NCBI RefSeq assembly: GCF_000504085.1
Contig: NC_022792.1
Coordinates: forward strand, 868,001-932,000
Direction: 5' to 3'
From: Pseudothermotoga elfii DSM 9442 = NBRC 107921
Lineage (GTDB): Bacteria; Thermotogota; Thermotogae; Thermotogales; DSM-5069
DNA length: 64,000 nt
Part shown: positions 42,925 to 51,011 of the stretch, one piece after another
How the letters are laid out: every line of letters begins with the position of its first letter
How positions within the stretch are numbered: position 1 is the first letter of the stretch
The notes under the pieces: model-generated
What the model saw: the letters and a program-made list of their open reading frames with translations, nothing else
What the model was told of the DNA's origin: nothing
Databases searched by the model: none
Program-made: the position numbers and the translations under genes

Positions 42925-44250
42925 TCAAACCCGGAGATAATTTCTTATTTCCCAGTCAGTTACTGTTATACTAAAATCTCTCCATTCTCTACGCTTGAGT
43001 TCGACAAATTTCTTGAAAATGTGATCACCAAGTATTTCTTTTACAAGCTCAGAATTTTTCATTTCTTCAAGAGCCTCTTTGAGACTACCTGGAAGAGAGT
43101 CTATCTTGAATTCTGCTCGCTTTTCTTCAGACATTGCATATATATTTTCTTCGATTGGTAGTGGGGGTTCTATCTTTTTCTCAATTCCTTCAAGTCCGGC
43201 GCCAACGATCACTGCAAATGCAAGATAAGCGTTACATGATGGATCAGGTGATCGATACTCTATTCTGGTGGAGTTTTTTCTCGCTGCCGGGATTCTTATC
43301 AAAGCGGATCTGTTAGCTTTTGACCAGGCTATATTTACCGGCGCTTCATATCCAGGCACAAGCCTTTTATAACTGTTCACGATCGGATTGGTTATAGCTG
43401 TTATTTCCTTAGTGTACTTTAAGATACCTCCGACAAAGTGATGCAAGGTTTTGGAAAGACCATCTGATGAATCCTGGTCATAAAAAGCATTTTCCCCGTT
43501 TTTAAAGAGACTCAGATGTGTATGCATGCCTGAGCCATTGATTCCGAAGAAAGGTTTTGGCATAAAAGTTACATGAAGATTGTGTTTGATTGCTATAGTT
43601 TTTAAAACCAGTTTTACTGTTTGTGTGTTATCTGCTGTTTTTAACAAGTCACCATAACGAAAATCTACCTCGTGTTGAGACGGAGCAACTTCGTGATGTG
43701 ATGCTTCTACATCTATTCCCATGGATTTTAAGGCAACAGCAACCTCACTTCTTAAGGACTCAACTTCATCAAGTGGTAAAAGATCAAAATAACTGCCAAA
43801 ATCCAGTAGAGTTGGTTGTGGAAATCCTTTTTCATCTCTCGGGAGTACAAAAAACTCGATTTCAGGACCTGCAAATGCTTCAAATCCCATTTTCCTTGCT
43901 TTTTCTACAATAAGTTTGAGCCTGTATCGAGGATCGCCATCAAAGGGAGTACCATCGGGTTTGTAAACGTCGCAGATAAACCTTGCACTCTTTGATCCAT
44001 TGGTCGTCCACGGAAGAATAGCAAAAGTCGATATATCCGGTTTCAGGTACATATCCGACTCTTCGATTCTCACAAAACCTTCAATAGAAGATCCATCGAA
44101 CATGATGCCTTTCTCAAAAGCTTTTTCAAGTTCCTGGGAAGGAATTTCGACATTCTTGATATTTCCACTAATATCAGAAAACTGAAGGCGGATGAATTGA
44201 ATATCTTCCTTGCGAATCATCTCAACAACATCTTTGTATTCCACATTCAA
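42925..44250 (-). CDS. glnA: Glutamine synthetase type I
   Basis: Makes glutamine from glutamate, ammonia and ATP. It has the N-terminal IRLQFSDISGNIKNVEIP and IMFDGSSIEGF, the metal-binding FAGPEIEFFVL and ASHHEVAPSQHEVDFRYGD, the ammonia/glutamate region GSGMHTHLSLF, and RIPAARKNSTRIEYRSPDPSCNAYLAFA with the glutamate-binding Arg. At 441 residues it is the shorter GSI-alpha form, in which the adenylylation Tyr loop is generally absent. It is followed after 34 bases by the REC-TPR gene. Confidence 0.97.
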   Translation of the reverse strand: MNVEYKDVVEMIRKEDIQFIRLQFSDISGNIKNVEIPSQELEKAFEKGIMFDGSSIEGFVRIEESDMYLKPDISTFAILPWTTNGSKSARFICDVYKPDGTPFDGDPRYRLKLIVEKARKMGFEAFAGPEIEFFVLPRDEKGFPQPTLLDFGSYFDLLPLDEVESLRSEVAVALKSMGIDVEASHHEVAPSQHEVDFRYGDLLKTADNTQTVKLVLKTIAIKHNLHVTFMPKPFFGINGSGMHTHLSLFKNGENAFYDQDSSDGLSKTLHHFVGGILKYTKEITAITNPIVNSYKRLVPGYEAPVNIAWSKANRSALIRIPAARKNSTRIEYRSPDPSCNAYLAFAVIVGAGLEGIEKKIEPPLPIEENIYAMSEEKRAEFKIDSLPGSLKEALEEMKNSELVKEILGDHIFKKFVELKRREWRDFSITVTDWEIRNYLRV

Positions 44251-44334
44251 GCCCCCCTTACAAAATTTATATGAATATCTTAGATGTGATTTGTTGAGAT
44301 AAAACTAATCGGCTGTTAAGATATCGATGATAGA

Positions 44335-45009
44335 CTATGAAGAAGACAGTTTTCTGAGTATGACTTTTGCCCTCTCGCAGTTGATATTTTCCGAAAAGAG
44401 GTCATGAACTTTTTTAACGGATAAATTTGAGAGCACAGGGGAAAAACTCAAACGGTGAAAAACAGTAGGACCAAATTCCCGAATAGCATTTAAGTGATGA
44501 ACTGTTCCATAACCTTTGTGCTTTGAAAAGCCATAACATGGGTAAATTCTGTCGTATGCAACCATTATTCTGTCTCTCAAAACTTTTGCAACAATTGACG
44601 CTGCTGCTATTGAAGCACTTTTTTCATCACCCTTAACAATACAGACGCCCTGCTGAGAAAGATTTAATGATTTGCCATCCACAAGTACGTATGCATCTTT
44701 TTTATTCAGAGATGCCAGAGCTCTGTTCATAGCTATTTTGGTTGCATTGAATATGTTGTAGAGATCTATTTCTTCAGGTGTAGCAATGCCAATTCCAACC
44801 TCAGCTGAATTCATTATCTGCAAAAATAATTCTTCGCGTTTTTGCGCAGTTAACTGTTTTGAGTCAAACACGTCTAATTGAACTTCTAAAATTACCGCTG
44901 CCGCAACAACAGGACCAGCAAGACAGCCTCTACCTGCCTCATCAACACCGATCACAGTACCAAAATTCTGTTTATAAAATCTGTCGTATGCGAAAAGTTC
45001 AGATCTCAT
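44335..45009 (-). CDS. rnhB: Ribonuclease HII
   Basis: Removes RNA from RNA-DNA hybrids and single ribonucleotides from DNA. The catalytic Asp-Glu is in VIGVDEAGRGCLAGPVVAAAVIL (DEAGRG); other acidic residues are in FDSKQLTAQKREELF, YVLVDGKSL and ASIVAKVLRDRIM. The C-terminus contains GYGTVHHLNAIREFGPTVFHR. At 224 residues it is full length. It overlaps the upstream ATP-grasp gene by 11 bp and is the last gene of that operon. Confidence 0.96.
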   Translation of the reverse strand: MRSELFAYDRFYKQNFGTVIGVDEAGRGCLAGPVVAAAVILEVQLDVFDSKQLTAQKREELFLQIMNSAEVGIGIATPEEIDLYNIFNATKIAMNRALASLNKKDAYVLVDGKSLNLSQQGVCIVKGDEKSASIAAASIVAKVLRDRIMVAYDRIYPCYGFSKHKGYGTVHHLNAIREFGPTVFHRLSFSPVLSNLSVKKVHDLFSENINCERAKVILRKLSSS

Positions 45010-45916
45010 AGTTTTCTATGGCGTCCATGAAAATTTTCATAATCAGATCTTCATAAGTGTATCCTGCTGCCTCTGCCATTTTCACGATATCAGAATAACC
45101 TGGCGTAAGCATAGGGAGAGAATTGACTTCTAAAAAATAGATTTGACCATCCTTAACGCGCAAATCCATTCGTGCATAATTTCTTAGTCTCAGTGCTTTG
45201 AAAGCTGTTAAAGCATATTCTGAGATTCTGTCTTTTAGCCCCGTATCTATTTGAGCCGGACAAATATACCTGGTTTGTTCTCCATAATAATGTTTAACCC
45301 TGTAGGAATAAAATCTCTCCAATCCGTCGGGCAATGTTGAAAAATCTATTTCAAGGATGGGTAAAATTTCCCCGGCAACAATTCCAACACTGAATTCGCG
45401 ACCATCTACAAATTGCTCGATCAAAGCTGGTTGATGAAACTCGTTGTGAATCACTTTGACAGCCTTTTTTAATGCAAAATCTTCTTTGACGACCGAATCT
45501 GCACTCAAACCACGCGCGCTTCCTTCACGACTTGGTTTGACGATGACCGGATAAAAGTCTATAGGAGGTATTGTTTCCTGTCCTGGTTCTAAGGAAATAA
45601 ACTTTGGTGTTGGTACGCCATAATGATTCAAAATAATCTTTGTAATTGTTTTGTCTATGCACAAGGCATGTCCAATTATGCCCGAGCCAGTAGACGGTAT
45701 CTTTAAAAGTTCTAAGATCGCAGGGACGTGGGTTTGCATTGCAGCTGTTGAAAGATTGAAGACCGCGTCGAATTGAGTTACTTTGTCAATAAATTGATCT
45801 TCAAAAGCCACAAGCTCTGCTTCAAAGTGTTTTGATAAGGTTTCAAATACGGATTGAACCATCTTTTCTCTCGATTCATCGAGATTGGACTTATCGTAAA
45901 CAACAGCCACTCTCAT
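44999..45916 (-). CDS. ATP-grasp ligase, D-alanine-D-alanine ligase-like
   Basis: 305 residues with an ATP-grasp fold of the Ddl type: DKTITKIILNHYGVPTPKF (start of ATP-grasp), PVIVKPSREGSARGLS (phosphate-binding loop), ALIEQFVDGREFSVGIV, and YARMDLRVKDGQIYFLEVNSLPMLTPGYSD with the magnesium-binding Asp, Glu and Asn. The N-terminal domain lacks the GGxSxERExS-type opening of housekeeping Ddl and instead begins MRVAVVYDKSNLDESREKM. It may therefore join other amino acids. It overlaps the B12-protein gene by 4 bp, which suggests a shared pathway rather than simple cell-wall synthesis. Confidence 0.82.
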   Translation of the reverse strand: MRVAVVYDKSNLDESREKMVQSVFETLSKHFEAELVAFEDQFIDKVTQFDAVFNLSTAAMQTHVPAILELLKIPSTGSGIIGHALCIDKTITKIILNHYGVPTPKFISLEPGQETIPPIDFYPVIVKPSREGSARGLSADSVVKEDFALKKAVKVIHNEFHQPALIEQFVDGREFSVGIVAGEILPILEIDFSTLPDGLERFYSYRVKHYYGEQTRYICPAQIDTGLKDRISEYALTAFKALRLRNYARMDLRVKDGQIYFLEVNSLPMLTPGYSDIVKMAEAAGYTYEDLIMKIFMDAIENYEI

Positions 45917-47547
45917 ATTGATCTACCCCCGAGCAGAGTAAACAACCTTTCCTTTTCTGAAAGAATATTTCCACCTTCATCTACGCATCTGCAGAGACCA
46001 TCTATTATTTTGGTTTTCACAGCACCTTTCGCCACTGAAAAACCCTTTAATGCCGGTGCATCCAGAATGCCTGTATTCACAGCTTCATACAGCACATCGA
46101 CATCGAGCAAACTATCTTCATTGCCATCTTTTAATCCTTTTATTGCTTCAATTATCATGAAAGCTTCTTCTTTTATTCTCTCTTTCTCTTTTTTCACCCA
46201 TTCATCACCAAGAGGGTCTACAATGCCTCTCATTGCAAGATTTATAGCTCTCCTTGCCATTTTGACACTTTCTATTATTTCTTTTGCAGAGGCTCTTCTC
46301 ATCGATTCACAGTATGCAACCACATGAACTATGTGTGGTTCAAGTGCCCATCCATAAAACATGGATGAAGATAACTGCCCCATAGCCGCATTTAAATCTG
46401 CCGGCATGGACATTAAACCTGTTCTCACCATTCTATAGATTTTGAAATTCTCATCCTGCAAAGATTCAACAATTTCTTTCTTCGCTATCATTTTTGCAAT
46501 GTCTCCGCGTGGTGACAGGCCCGAAGGAGTTTCAAGCATAAACTGCTGAACATACTCCCTCACTCCTAACTTCTTAGCCACAAAAGTTGCTAAATAAGCA
46601 GTTGCGACTTCTACAGCATCGTGGCAAACCCTTAAAGCCCATTGATGAGAATCGGTAACTTCGACTGGAACATTGTTCAAACCATTCCATTTTATAGCGT
46701 CCATATTTTCTTTTATGGCTTCTTTCAGTGGTCTTTTTGATCTTCTATCCAGATCACTGTACCACATTATCGGTATTGCAGCCCAGGCGTTGTTTATTGT
46801 TTCTTTCAGTAGTTTGGAAAATTCTACCATGTGCGTTGTTCCTGCATAGCATCTAACAAGCGGATAATTGCCTCTTCTCGAGGCCTCGTAGAGTTTGACA
46901 AAATCCTCTTTTGTTCTTATCGGCGCACCACCTGCACCATCTTGCGAATGATCCATTTTTTCAGGTTCAAAGAAGAATTGCTGACAATTTTGGTCTGGTG
47001 CAAGAGATATAACATCGAGCAATTCTGATTCTGCCAATTTTTTAATTTCATTTGCCGTTTCATCCAGGCTTTGCAAACCAATATGATGTCTGATAAGTGG
47101 ATAAGGACTTTTGAATTTTATGCGCTCACCAAGTGTTTGTGGAAAACTCAGATTCTCTTTTTCTCTTGCCTTACCTCTTAAGAAAAGAACAATTTCGTCT
47201 ATTTCTTCACTCCCGTCAAAACATTTCTTTATAAACGAAAATTTTCTCGCCTCGTTTGCAGTTTCTATGGTGCCACCAAAGACGAATATCTTGTCCATAA
47301 GTTTTTCCTTTTTAAGCTTCTCTTCCAATTCTCTGAGCAGATTGTGTAAGGCTTCTGCGGCAAGTCGGTAGCTCATTGCTATCATATCTGGGTCATGTTT
47401 TTTGATCTCTCTGACAAGTTCATCAACAGGAATGGCTGAACCAATATAAATTGTTTCGTAATTGTTTTGCTTTGCTATTTCAAGAAAATTTAGCAATCCT
47501 ACATTATGCACGCAACTTCCTATAGAAGCTCCCAGTATTTTCATCAT
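45913..47547 (-). CDS. Cobalamin-binding protein of unknown function, mutase-like
   Basis: 544 residues. The first 130 form a B12-binding domain of the base-off/His-on type: GASIGSCVHNVGLLNF gives HxxG with His14, MSYRL fits the SxL position, and VFGGT supplies the GG. The opening resembles lysine 5,6-aminomutase and ornithine aminomutase B12 domains (GTDAHTVG), as I recall them. The remaining 400 residues could be a catalytic barrel (DVISLAPDQNCQQFFFEPEKMD, AIPIMWYSDLDRRSKRPL, FMLETPSGLSPRGDIAKM, MRTGLMSMPADLNAAMGQL-like) but match no family I can name. It overlaps the opine-dehydrogenase-like gene and the ATP-grasp gene by 4 bp each. The cobalamin call is good; the reaction is unknown. Confidence 0.75.
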   Translation of the reverse strand: MMKILGASIGSCVHNVGLLNFLEIAKQNNYETIYIGSAIPVDELVREIKKHDPDMIAMSYRLAAEALHNLLRELEEKLKKEKLMDKIFVFGGTIETANEARKFSFIKKCFDGSEEIDEIVLFLRGKAREKENLSFPQTLGERIKFKSPYPLIRHHIGLQSLDETANEIKKLAESELLDVISLAPDQNCQQFFFEPEKMDHSQDGAGGAPIRTKEDFVKLYEASRRGNYPLVRCYAGTTHMVEFSKLLKETINNAWAAIPIMWYSDLDRRSKRPLKEAIKENMDAIKWNGLNNVPVEVTDSHQWALRVCHDAVEVATAYLATFVAKKLGVREYVQQFMLETPSGLSPRGDIAKMIAKKEIVESLQDENFKIYRMVRTGLMSMPADLNAAMGQLSSSMFYGWALEPHIVHVVAYCESMRRASAKEIIESVKMARRAINLAMRGIVDPLGDEWVKKEKERIKEEAFMIIEAIKGLKDGNEDSLLDVDVLYEAVNTGILDAPALKGFSVAKGAVKTKIIDGLCRCVDEGGNILSEKERLFTLLGGRSI

Positions 47548-48623
47548 TCCCCAACCTCCATAATTTGCTTCACTTCTTCAACTGTTTTACCATTTAAATG
47601 AAGCCTTTCAAAGTTTCTCCCCTCACTGAAAAAATCCACGCCAACCATGAGGGAGGCAAGCTGGACTATAGAATCTATTATGGGAGTTTTCACTTTCGCT
47701 AATTTCCCAAATGCGGAAATCGGAACAAGGCTTGTTGGAACATCTTCCAGTATATATCTGTTCTCGAGGCTTGTTGGTGCCTGTATACCTCGATACCCCT
47801 CGTTATTGTGTATAGCATCGTACAAATTTGTCCCTTTCACATCATAAGCATATGCAAGCCATTGAATAGCCGTCATCGGTTCAATACCGAATTTTCTGGC
47901 GACCTCACATCTTTCAGCGTCTATCGCTTCAAGAATTTTTGCAACCGATGGACTGATCCCTTCGAAATAAAATTCAAATTTTCCGAAGGTGGTTTCTACC
48001 CATCCGGTGTTCAAAATAATTGTTGCAGGGTGAAACACGGCACCTATGTTGTTAAAACTTGTATAAAGGGTGCTTGGAGCAATTTCAAACTCGGGCATGA
48101 CTTGCGATAAAACCTGTTCTAATTCGGGATTTTTGCTTGAAGGAAGTGCGGCAACCGGTACAGCATTTTTGATCCTGAATATCTTTACCACTCCTGGATT
48201 GGATGCTCTCGAAGCAAAAATAAATGTTTGGGTTTCAGCTACCACTATATCCTTGTTGACGCCTTCTTCTTTGAGTGTATTATAGAATTCGAGAGCTCCC
48301 GCTGTTCTTCCTGGATTCAAAATTATAACCTGGCCATTTTCTAAAAGTGGAGCTATTTTTTTCGCTATATCTCTATGGGCAAAAGCGGGTAATACAACCA
48401 TCAAAAGTTTTCGACCTTTAATTGCTTCAGAAAGATTTGTCGTGGCAAATGAGATAGTTGCGACGGCATTTATTTCTCCTTCAACTTTTATCCTCTTGTT
48501 TTTTATAATAGGTGCTATTCGCCATGCGCTTCGGTTATAAAGCGCGACATCGAATCCTTTTAATGCCAAGTACGCAGCCAGCGCCTGGCCACCGTTCCCA
48601 GCACCAATCACGCATATCTTCAT
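47544..48623 (-). CDS. Octopine/nopaline (opine) dehydrogenase family protein
   Basis: 359 residues. The N-terminal Rossmann domain has ICVIGAGNGGQALAAYLALKGFDVALYNRS and VVLPAFAHRDIAKKIAPLL. The C-terminal opine-dehydrogenase domain includes NNIGAVFHPATIILNTGWVE with the expected catalytic His and DAERCEVARKFGI. Known members reductively join an amino acid amino group to a 2-keto acid, or run the reverse. It is the first gene of an operon with a B12-dependent protein and an ATP-grasp ligase, behind a good promoter. The amino acid and keto acid cannot be read from the sequence. Confidence 0.88.
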   Translation of the reverse strand: MKICVIGAGNGGQALAAYLALKGFDVALYNRSAWRIAPIIKNKRIKVEGEINAVATISFATTNLSEAIKGRKLLMVVLPAFAHRDIAKKIAPLLENGQVIILNPGRTAGALEFYNTLKEEGVNKDIVVAETQTFIFASRASNPGVVKIFRIKNAVPVAALPSSKNPELEQVLSQVMPEFEIAPSTLYTSFNNIGAVFHPATIILNTGWVETTFGKFEFYFEGISPSVAKILEAIDAERCEVARKFGIEPMTAIQWLAYAYDVKGTNLYDAIHNNEGYRGIQAPTSLENRYILEDVPTSLVPISAFGKLAKVKTPIIDSIVQLASLMVGVDFFSEGRNFERLHLNGKTVEEVKQIMEVGE

Positions 48624-48680
48624 AAAAAAACCTCCTTTTGCTGATAAAAATGGAAGTTTTGACGGCTGGAATAAAAATCT

Positions 48681-48695
48681 GCATCTGCTGATGCC
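48681..48695 (-). other. Small hairpin at the start of the opine-dehydrogenase leader
   Basis: On the minus strand GCATC-AGCA-GATGC begins within a few bases of the expected transcription start of the operon. It is too short to be a cobalamin riboswitch and may simply stabilise the 5' end of the mRNA. The whole leader is about 65 bases, and I see no B12-box-like element in it. Confidence 0.4.
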
Positions 48696-48724
48696 ATTTT
48701 ATCAAATTGTCCCTTTGAAGTCAA
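48696..48724 (-). promoter_or_regulatory. Promoter of the opine dehydrogenase-B12-ATP-grasp operon
   Basis: On the minus strand TTGACT (48724-48719) and TAAAAT (48701-48696) are 17 bases apart, a strong match. It lies 73 bases before the ATG at 48623 and marks the opine dehydrogenase gene as the first of the operon. Confidence 0.78.
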
Positions 48725-48819
48725 AATTTAAACTGTTTTTGCATAAATATTTATTTTCAGGGTGAGTACGATAACCTCAAAGATTTTTCGAGAAACTATC
48801 GATTATAATCAAAAGTGAG

Positions 48820-49335
48820 GTGATTTGGGTAGAAAGATCAGCAGTAACTGTTCCGGTAATTTTCATAAACGGACAACCACATATTATTTTGATAAAAAGA
48901 TCTCGAAGACTGAAAAGACATCCCGGACAGATAGGTTTTCCTGGAGGCTTGCTGGAAAAAGATGAGACACATCAACAAGCAGCTGTGAGAGAAATGAAAG
49001 AAGAAATAGGTATCCAAGATAATTGTTATAGAGTCATTAAGCAACTTTCTACAGTGGTTACTATCAGATCATCTGTGGAAATAACTTCGTTTCTGGTAAT
49101 CGTCGAGTGTCCTGATTTTCATTTAAACAGGGGAGAGGTTGAGGATATCTATTTCGTACCGATTGAGATCTTTGAGAAAATTAGCTGCGAAGAAATAAAA
49201 TTACATGACGGAAAAATTACATGCAGATATATTTTGCCAGATTTTGTCATATGGGGAGCAACTGCAAAGATAATCAGGAATTCTCTTGAAGAAATAAAGG
49301 AAGCTTTGAGAAACTTTAAAGGAGTGGTTAAATGA
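48820..49335 (+). CDS. Nudix hydrolase (CoA pyrophosphatase-like)
   Basis: 171 residues with a complete Nudix box: GGLLEKDETHQQAAVREMKEEIGI (G, 5 residues, E, 7, REUxEExGU). The preceding RRLKRHPGQIGFPGG is the extension typical of CoA pyrophosphatase/NudL-type members. The start is unclear: GTG 48820 sits inside the GAGGTGAT ribosome binding site (48817-48824), and the codon at normal distance is GTA 48829. It overlaps folP by 4 bp at its 3' end. Confidence 0.88.
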   Translation: MIWVERSAVTVPVIFINGQPHIILIKRSRRLKRHPGQIGFPGGLLEKDETHQQAAVREMKEEIGIQDNCYRVIKQLSTVVTIRSSVEITSFLVIVECPDFHLNRGEVEDIYFVPIEIFEKISCEEIKLHDGKITCRYILPDFVIWGATAKIIRNSLEEIKEALRNFKGVVK

Positions 49336-50513
49336 CAGATATATTAGTGACAGAAGTTAGTGACCCTCTTTCTCTACTTTTAAAAGTAGGGGTTGATCCA
49401 GCATCGGTACCAATTTTTGAAAGAAAAGGAAAATTTATTTCGTTAATGATTTACAATGTGGATGTCATAGCTGCGAATGTAATCAAGCAGGAAATGCTTG
49501 CAGCCGGTGCTGATGCCGCTGTAAACAAACACGCCATCACCCACAAAATTCAAAAAACCAGTGTGCTAACTTTCGGGACTATTGCTCAACATATCAAACT
49601 GATAGAAAAACTTTCTAAAATGCATTACTGGAAGCTCGATCAGATAGCTGATATGATTCAAAAATGCCTTTTCAAGGATCAGGTAAGATCAATTGATTTA
49701 CCTTCAGGAAGAAAGCTCATCTTTGATAGAACTCTGATAATGGGGATTGTCAATGTAACGCCTGATTCTTTTTATTCAAAAAGCCGGGTTGAAAAAGATA
49801 AGGTTATAGATTACACAGCATCGATGATCAAGAATGGCGTGGATATAATTGATATAGGCGCTGAATCAACTCGCCCTGGTTCTGAGAGGGTATCACTTGA
49901 GGAAGAACTCAACAGAGCAATACCTGCGATTGAAGCAATCAGAAAAACCTTTGACATTCCGATCTCGATAGATACTTATAAATCTGAGGTTGCAAAACAA
50001 GCTATTATGGCTGGTGCAGATATTGTAAATGATATAAGTGCTTTGAGATTCGACGAAAAAATGATTGATGTCATTTCTGAGTACAAACCCGCCGTTGTTT
50101 TGATGCACATGAAAGGTGAGCCTAAAACAATGCAGCAGAATCCATATTATGAAGATGTAATTGAAGAGCTGCTATACTTTTTCAATGAAAGGCTTTCAAT
50201 GCTTGGAAAAATTGGTTTGATGGATAAAGTAATTATTGACCCGGGTATCGGTTTTGGAAAAAGACTGTCAGATAATCTGCAAATTTTGAAAAGAATAGAT
50301 GAGTTCAAAACCTTTAAAGTACCTATCTTAGTAGGCCATTCCAGAAAATCTTTTATCGGGGCATTGCTAAATAATGTACCCCCTGAAGAAAGATTAATTG
50401 CCACCTTAGCGGTGACAGCTTATTGTACGATGAAAAAAGTTGATATAATAAGAATTCATGATGTCGCTGAAAATTCGCAGGTTGTTAGAATGATATCGCA
50501 CCTTGTCAGATAA
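49332..50513 (+). CDS. folP: Dihydropteroate synthase with N-terminal extension
   Basis: Joins 4-aminobenzoate to the pterin pyrophosphate in folate synthesis. The catalytic barrel begins near residue 135: LIMGIVNVTPDSFYSKSRV, GVDIIDIGAESTRPGSERVS, ISIDTYKSEVAKQAI, AGADIVNDISALRFD, VVLMHMKGEPKTMQ, VIIDPGIGFGKRLSDNLQIL and LVGHSRKSFIG are all canonical. The first 130 residues (GADAAVNKHAITHKIQKTSVLTFGT) are an extension found in long bacterial and archaeal forms; its role is unknown. Total 393 residues. ATG 49332 overlaps the Nudix stop. Confidence 0.95.
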   Translation: MTDILVTEVSDPLSLLLKVGVDPASVPIFERKGKFISLMIYNVDVIAANVIKQEMLAAGADAAVNKHAITHKIQKTSVLTFGTIAQHIKLIEKLSKMHYWKLDQIADMIQKCLFKDQVRSIDLPSGRKLIFDRTLIMGIVNVTPDSFYSKSRVEKDKVIDYTASMIKNGVDIIDIGAESTRPGSERVSLEEELNRAIPAIEAIRKTFDIPISIDTYKSEVAKQAIMAGADIVNDISALRFDEKMIDVISEYKPAVVLMHMKGEPKTMQQNPYYEDVIEELLYFFNERLSMLGKIGLMDKVIIDPGIGFGKRLSDNLQILKRIDEFKTFKVPILVGHSRKSFIGALLNNVPPEERLIATLAVTAYCTMKKVDIIRIHDVAENSQVVRMISHLVR

Positions 50514-50515
50514 AA

Positions 50516-50541
50516 ACAGCAGGCTCTGCCTGCTGTTTTTT
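50516..50541. terminator. Bidirectional terminator between folP and the prepilin gene
   Basis: ACAGCAGGC and GCCTGCTGT pair around a 3-base loop with T-runs on both strands. It lies 3 bases after the folP stop and at the end of the convergent prepilin gene. Confidence 0.93.
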
Positions 50542-50941
50542 ACCACCACTTTCTCAATGTTATATCAAGCGTTGGAGAACTGGATGTTGTGTCAACTTCT
50601 GAATAAACGTTTTCAAGTTTTCCTGTATCAACTGTTCCACTATATGTAATAGTGGCTGTTGCAACACCTGATGTGTCAAATGTTCCAAAAGAAACAGAAA
50701 AATCAGATGGTGCTGAACTGAGATATCCAGAAGTCACGAGGGCATTCAAATCAGACGGTAAGCCTCTCTCAACATTGACATAACTTTCGATAGCGCTCTT
50801 GATGTTCCTGAAGTTGCTCGCAACTTGGGTTGCTTTGGCCTGAGCAACGGCATTCAATGCAATAGGCGTGACTACTGCCATCAGAGCTGCTATGACTGCC
50901 AGAACGATCAACAGCTCAATCAGTGTAAAACCTTTACGCAT
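50540..50941 (-). CDS. Type IV prepilin-like protein
   Basis: 133 residues with the class III signal MRKG-FTLIELLIVLAVIAALMAVVTP: cleavage after Gly4, Phe as first mature residue and Glu at mature position 5, followed by the hydrophobic stalk helix. The C-terminal head is Ser/Thr-rich (SYLSSAPSDFSVSFGTFDTSGV-like), with no disulfide Cys pair. It may be a pilin or pseudopilin of a type II/IV system; the assembly genes are not in this window. It has its own promoter and ends at the shared terminator. Confidence 0.92.
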   Translation of the reverse strand: MRKGFTLIELLIVLAVIAALMAVVTPIALNAVAQAKATQVASNFRNIKSAIESYVNVERGLPSDLNALVTSGYLSSAPSDFSVSFGTFDTSGVATATITYSGTVDTGKLENVYSEVDTTSSSPTLDITLRKWW

Positions 50942-50963
50942 AATACTCCCTCCTTAGAAAAAT

Positions 50964-50991
50964 ATTATAATGTGTTTACGAAAAAAATCAA
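50964..50991 (-). promoter_or_regulatory. Promoter of the prepilin gene
   Basis: On the minus strand TTGATT (50991-50986) and TATAAT (50969-50964) lie 16 bases apart, 23 bases before the prepilin ATG. This suggests strong, separate expression. Confidence 0.7.
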
Positions 50992-51011
50992 CACCATATT
51001 TTGCAGATGAG

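Noticed and set aside
48624-48724. Possible cobalamin riboswitch before the operon with the B12-binding protein
   Set aside because: The leader from the promoter to the ATG is only about 65-70 bases with one short hairpin. A B12 riboswitch needs about 180-200 bases and a recognisable B12 box, which is absent.
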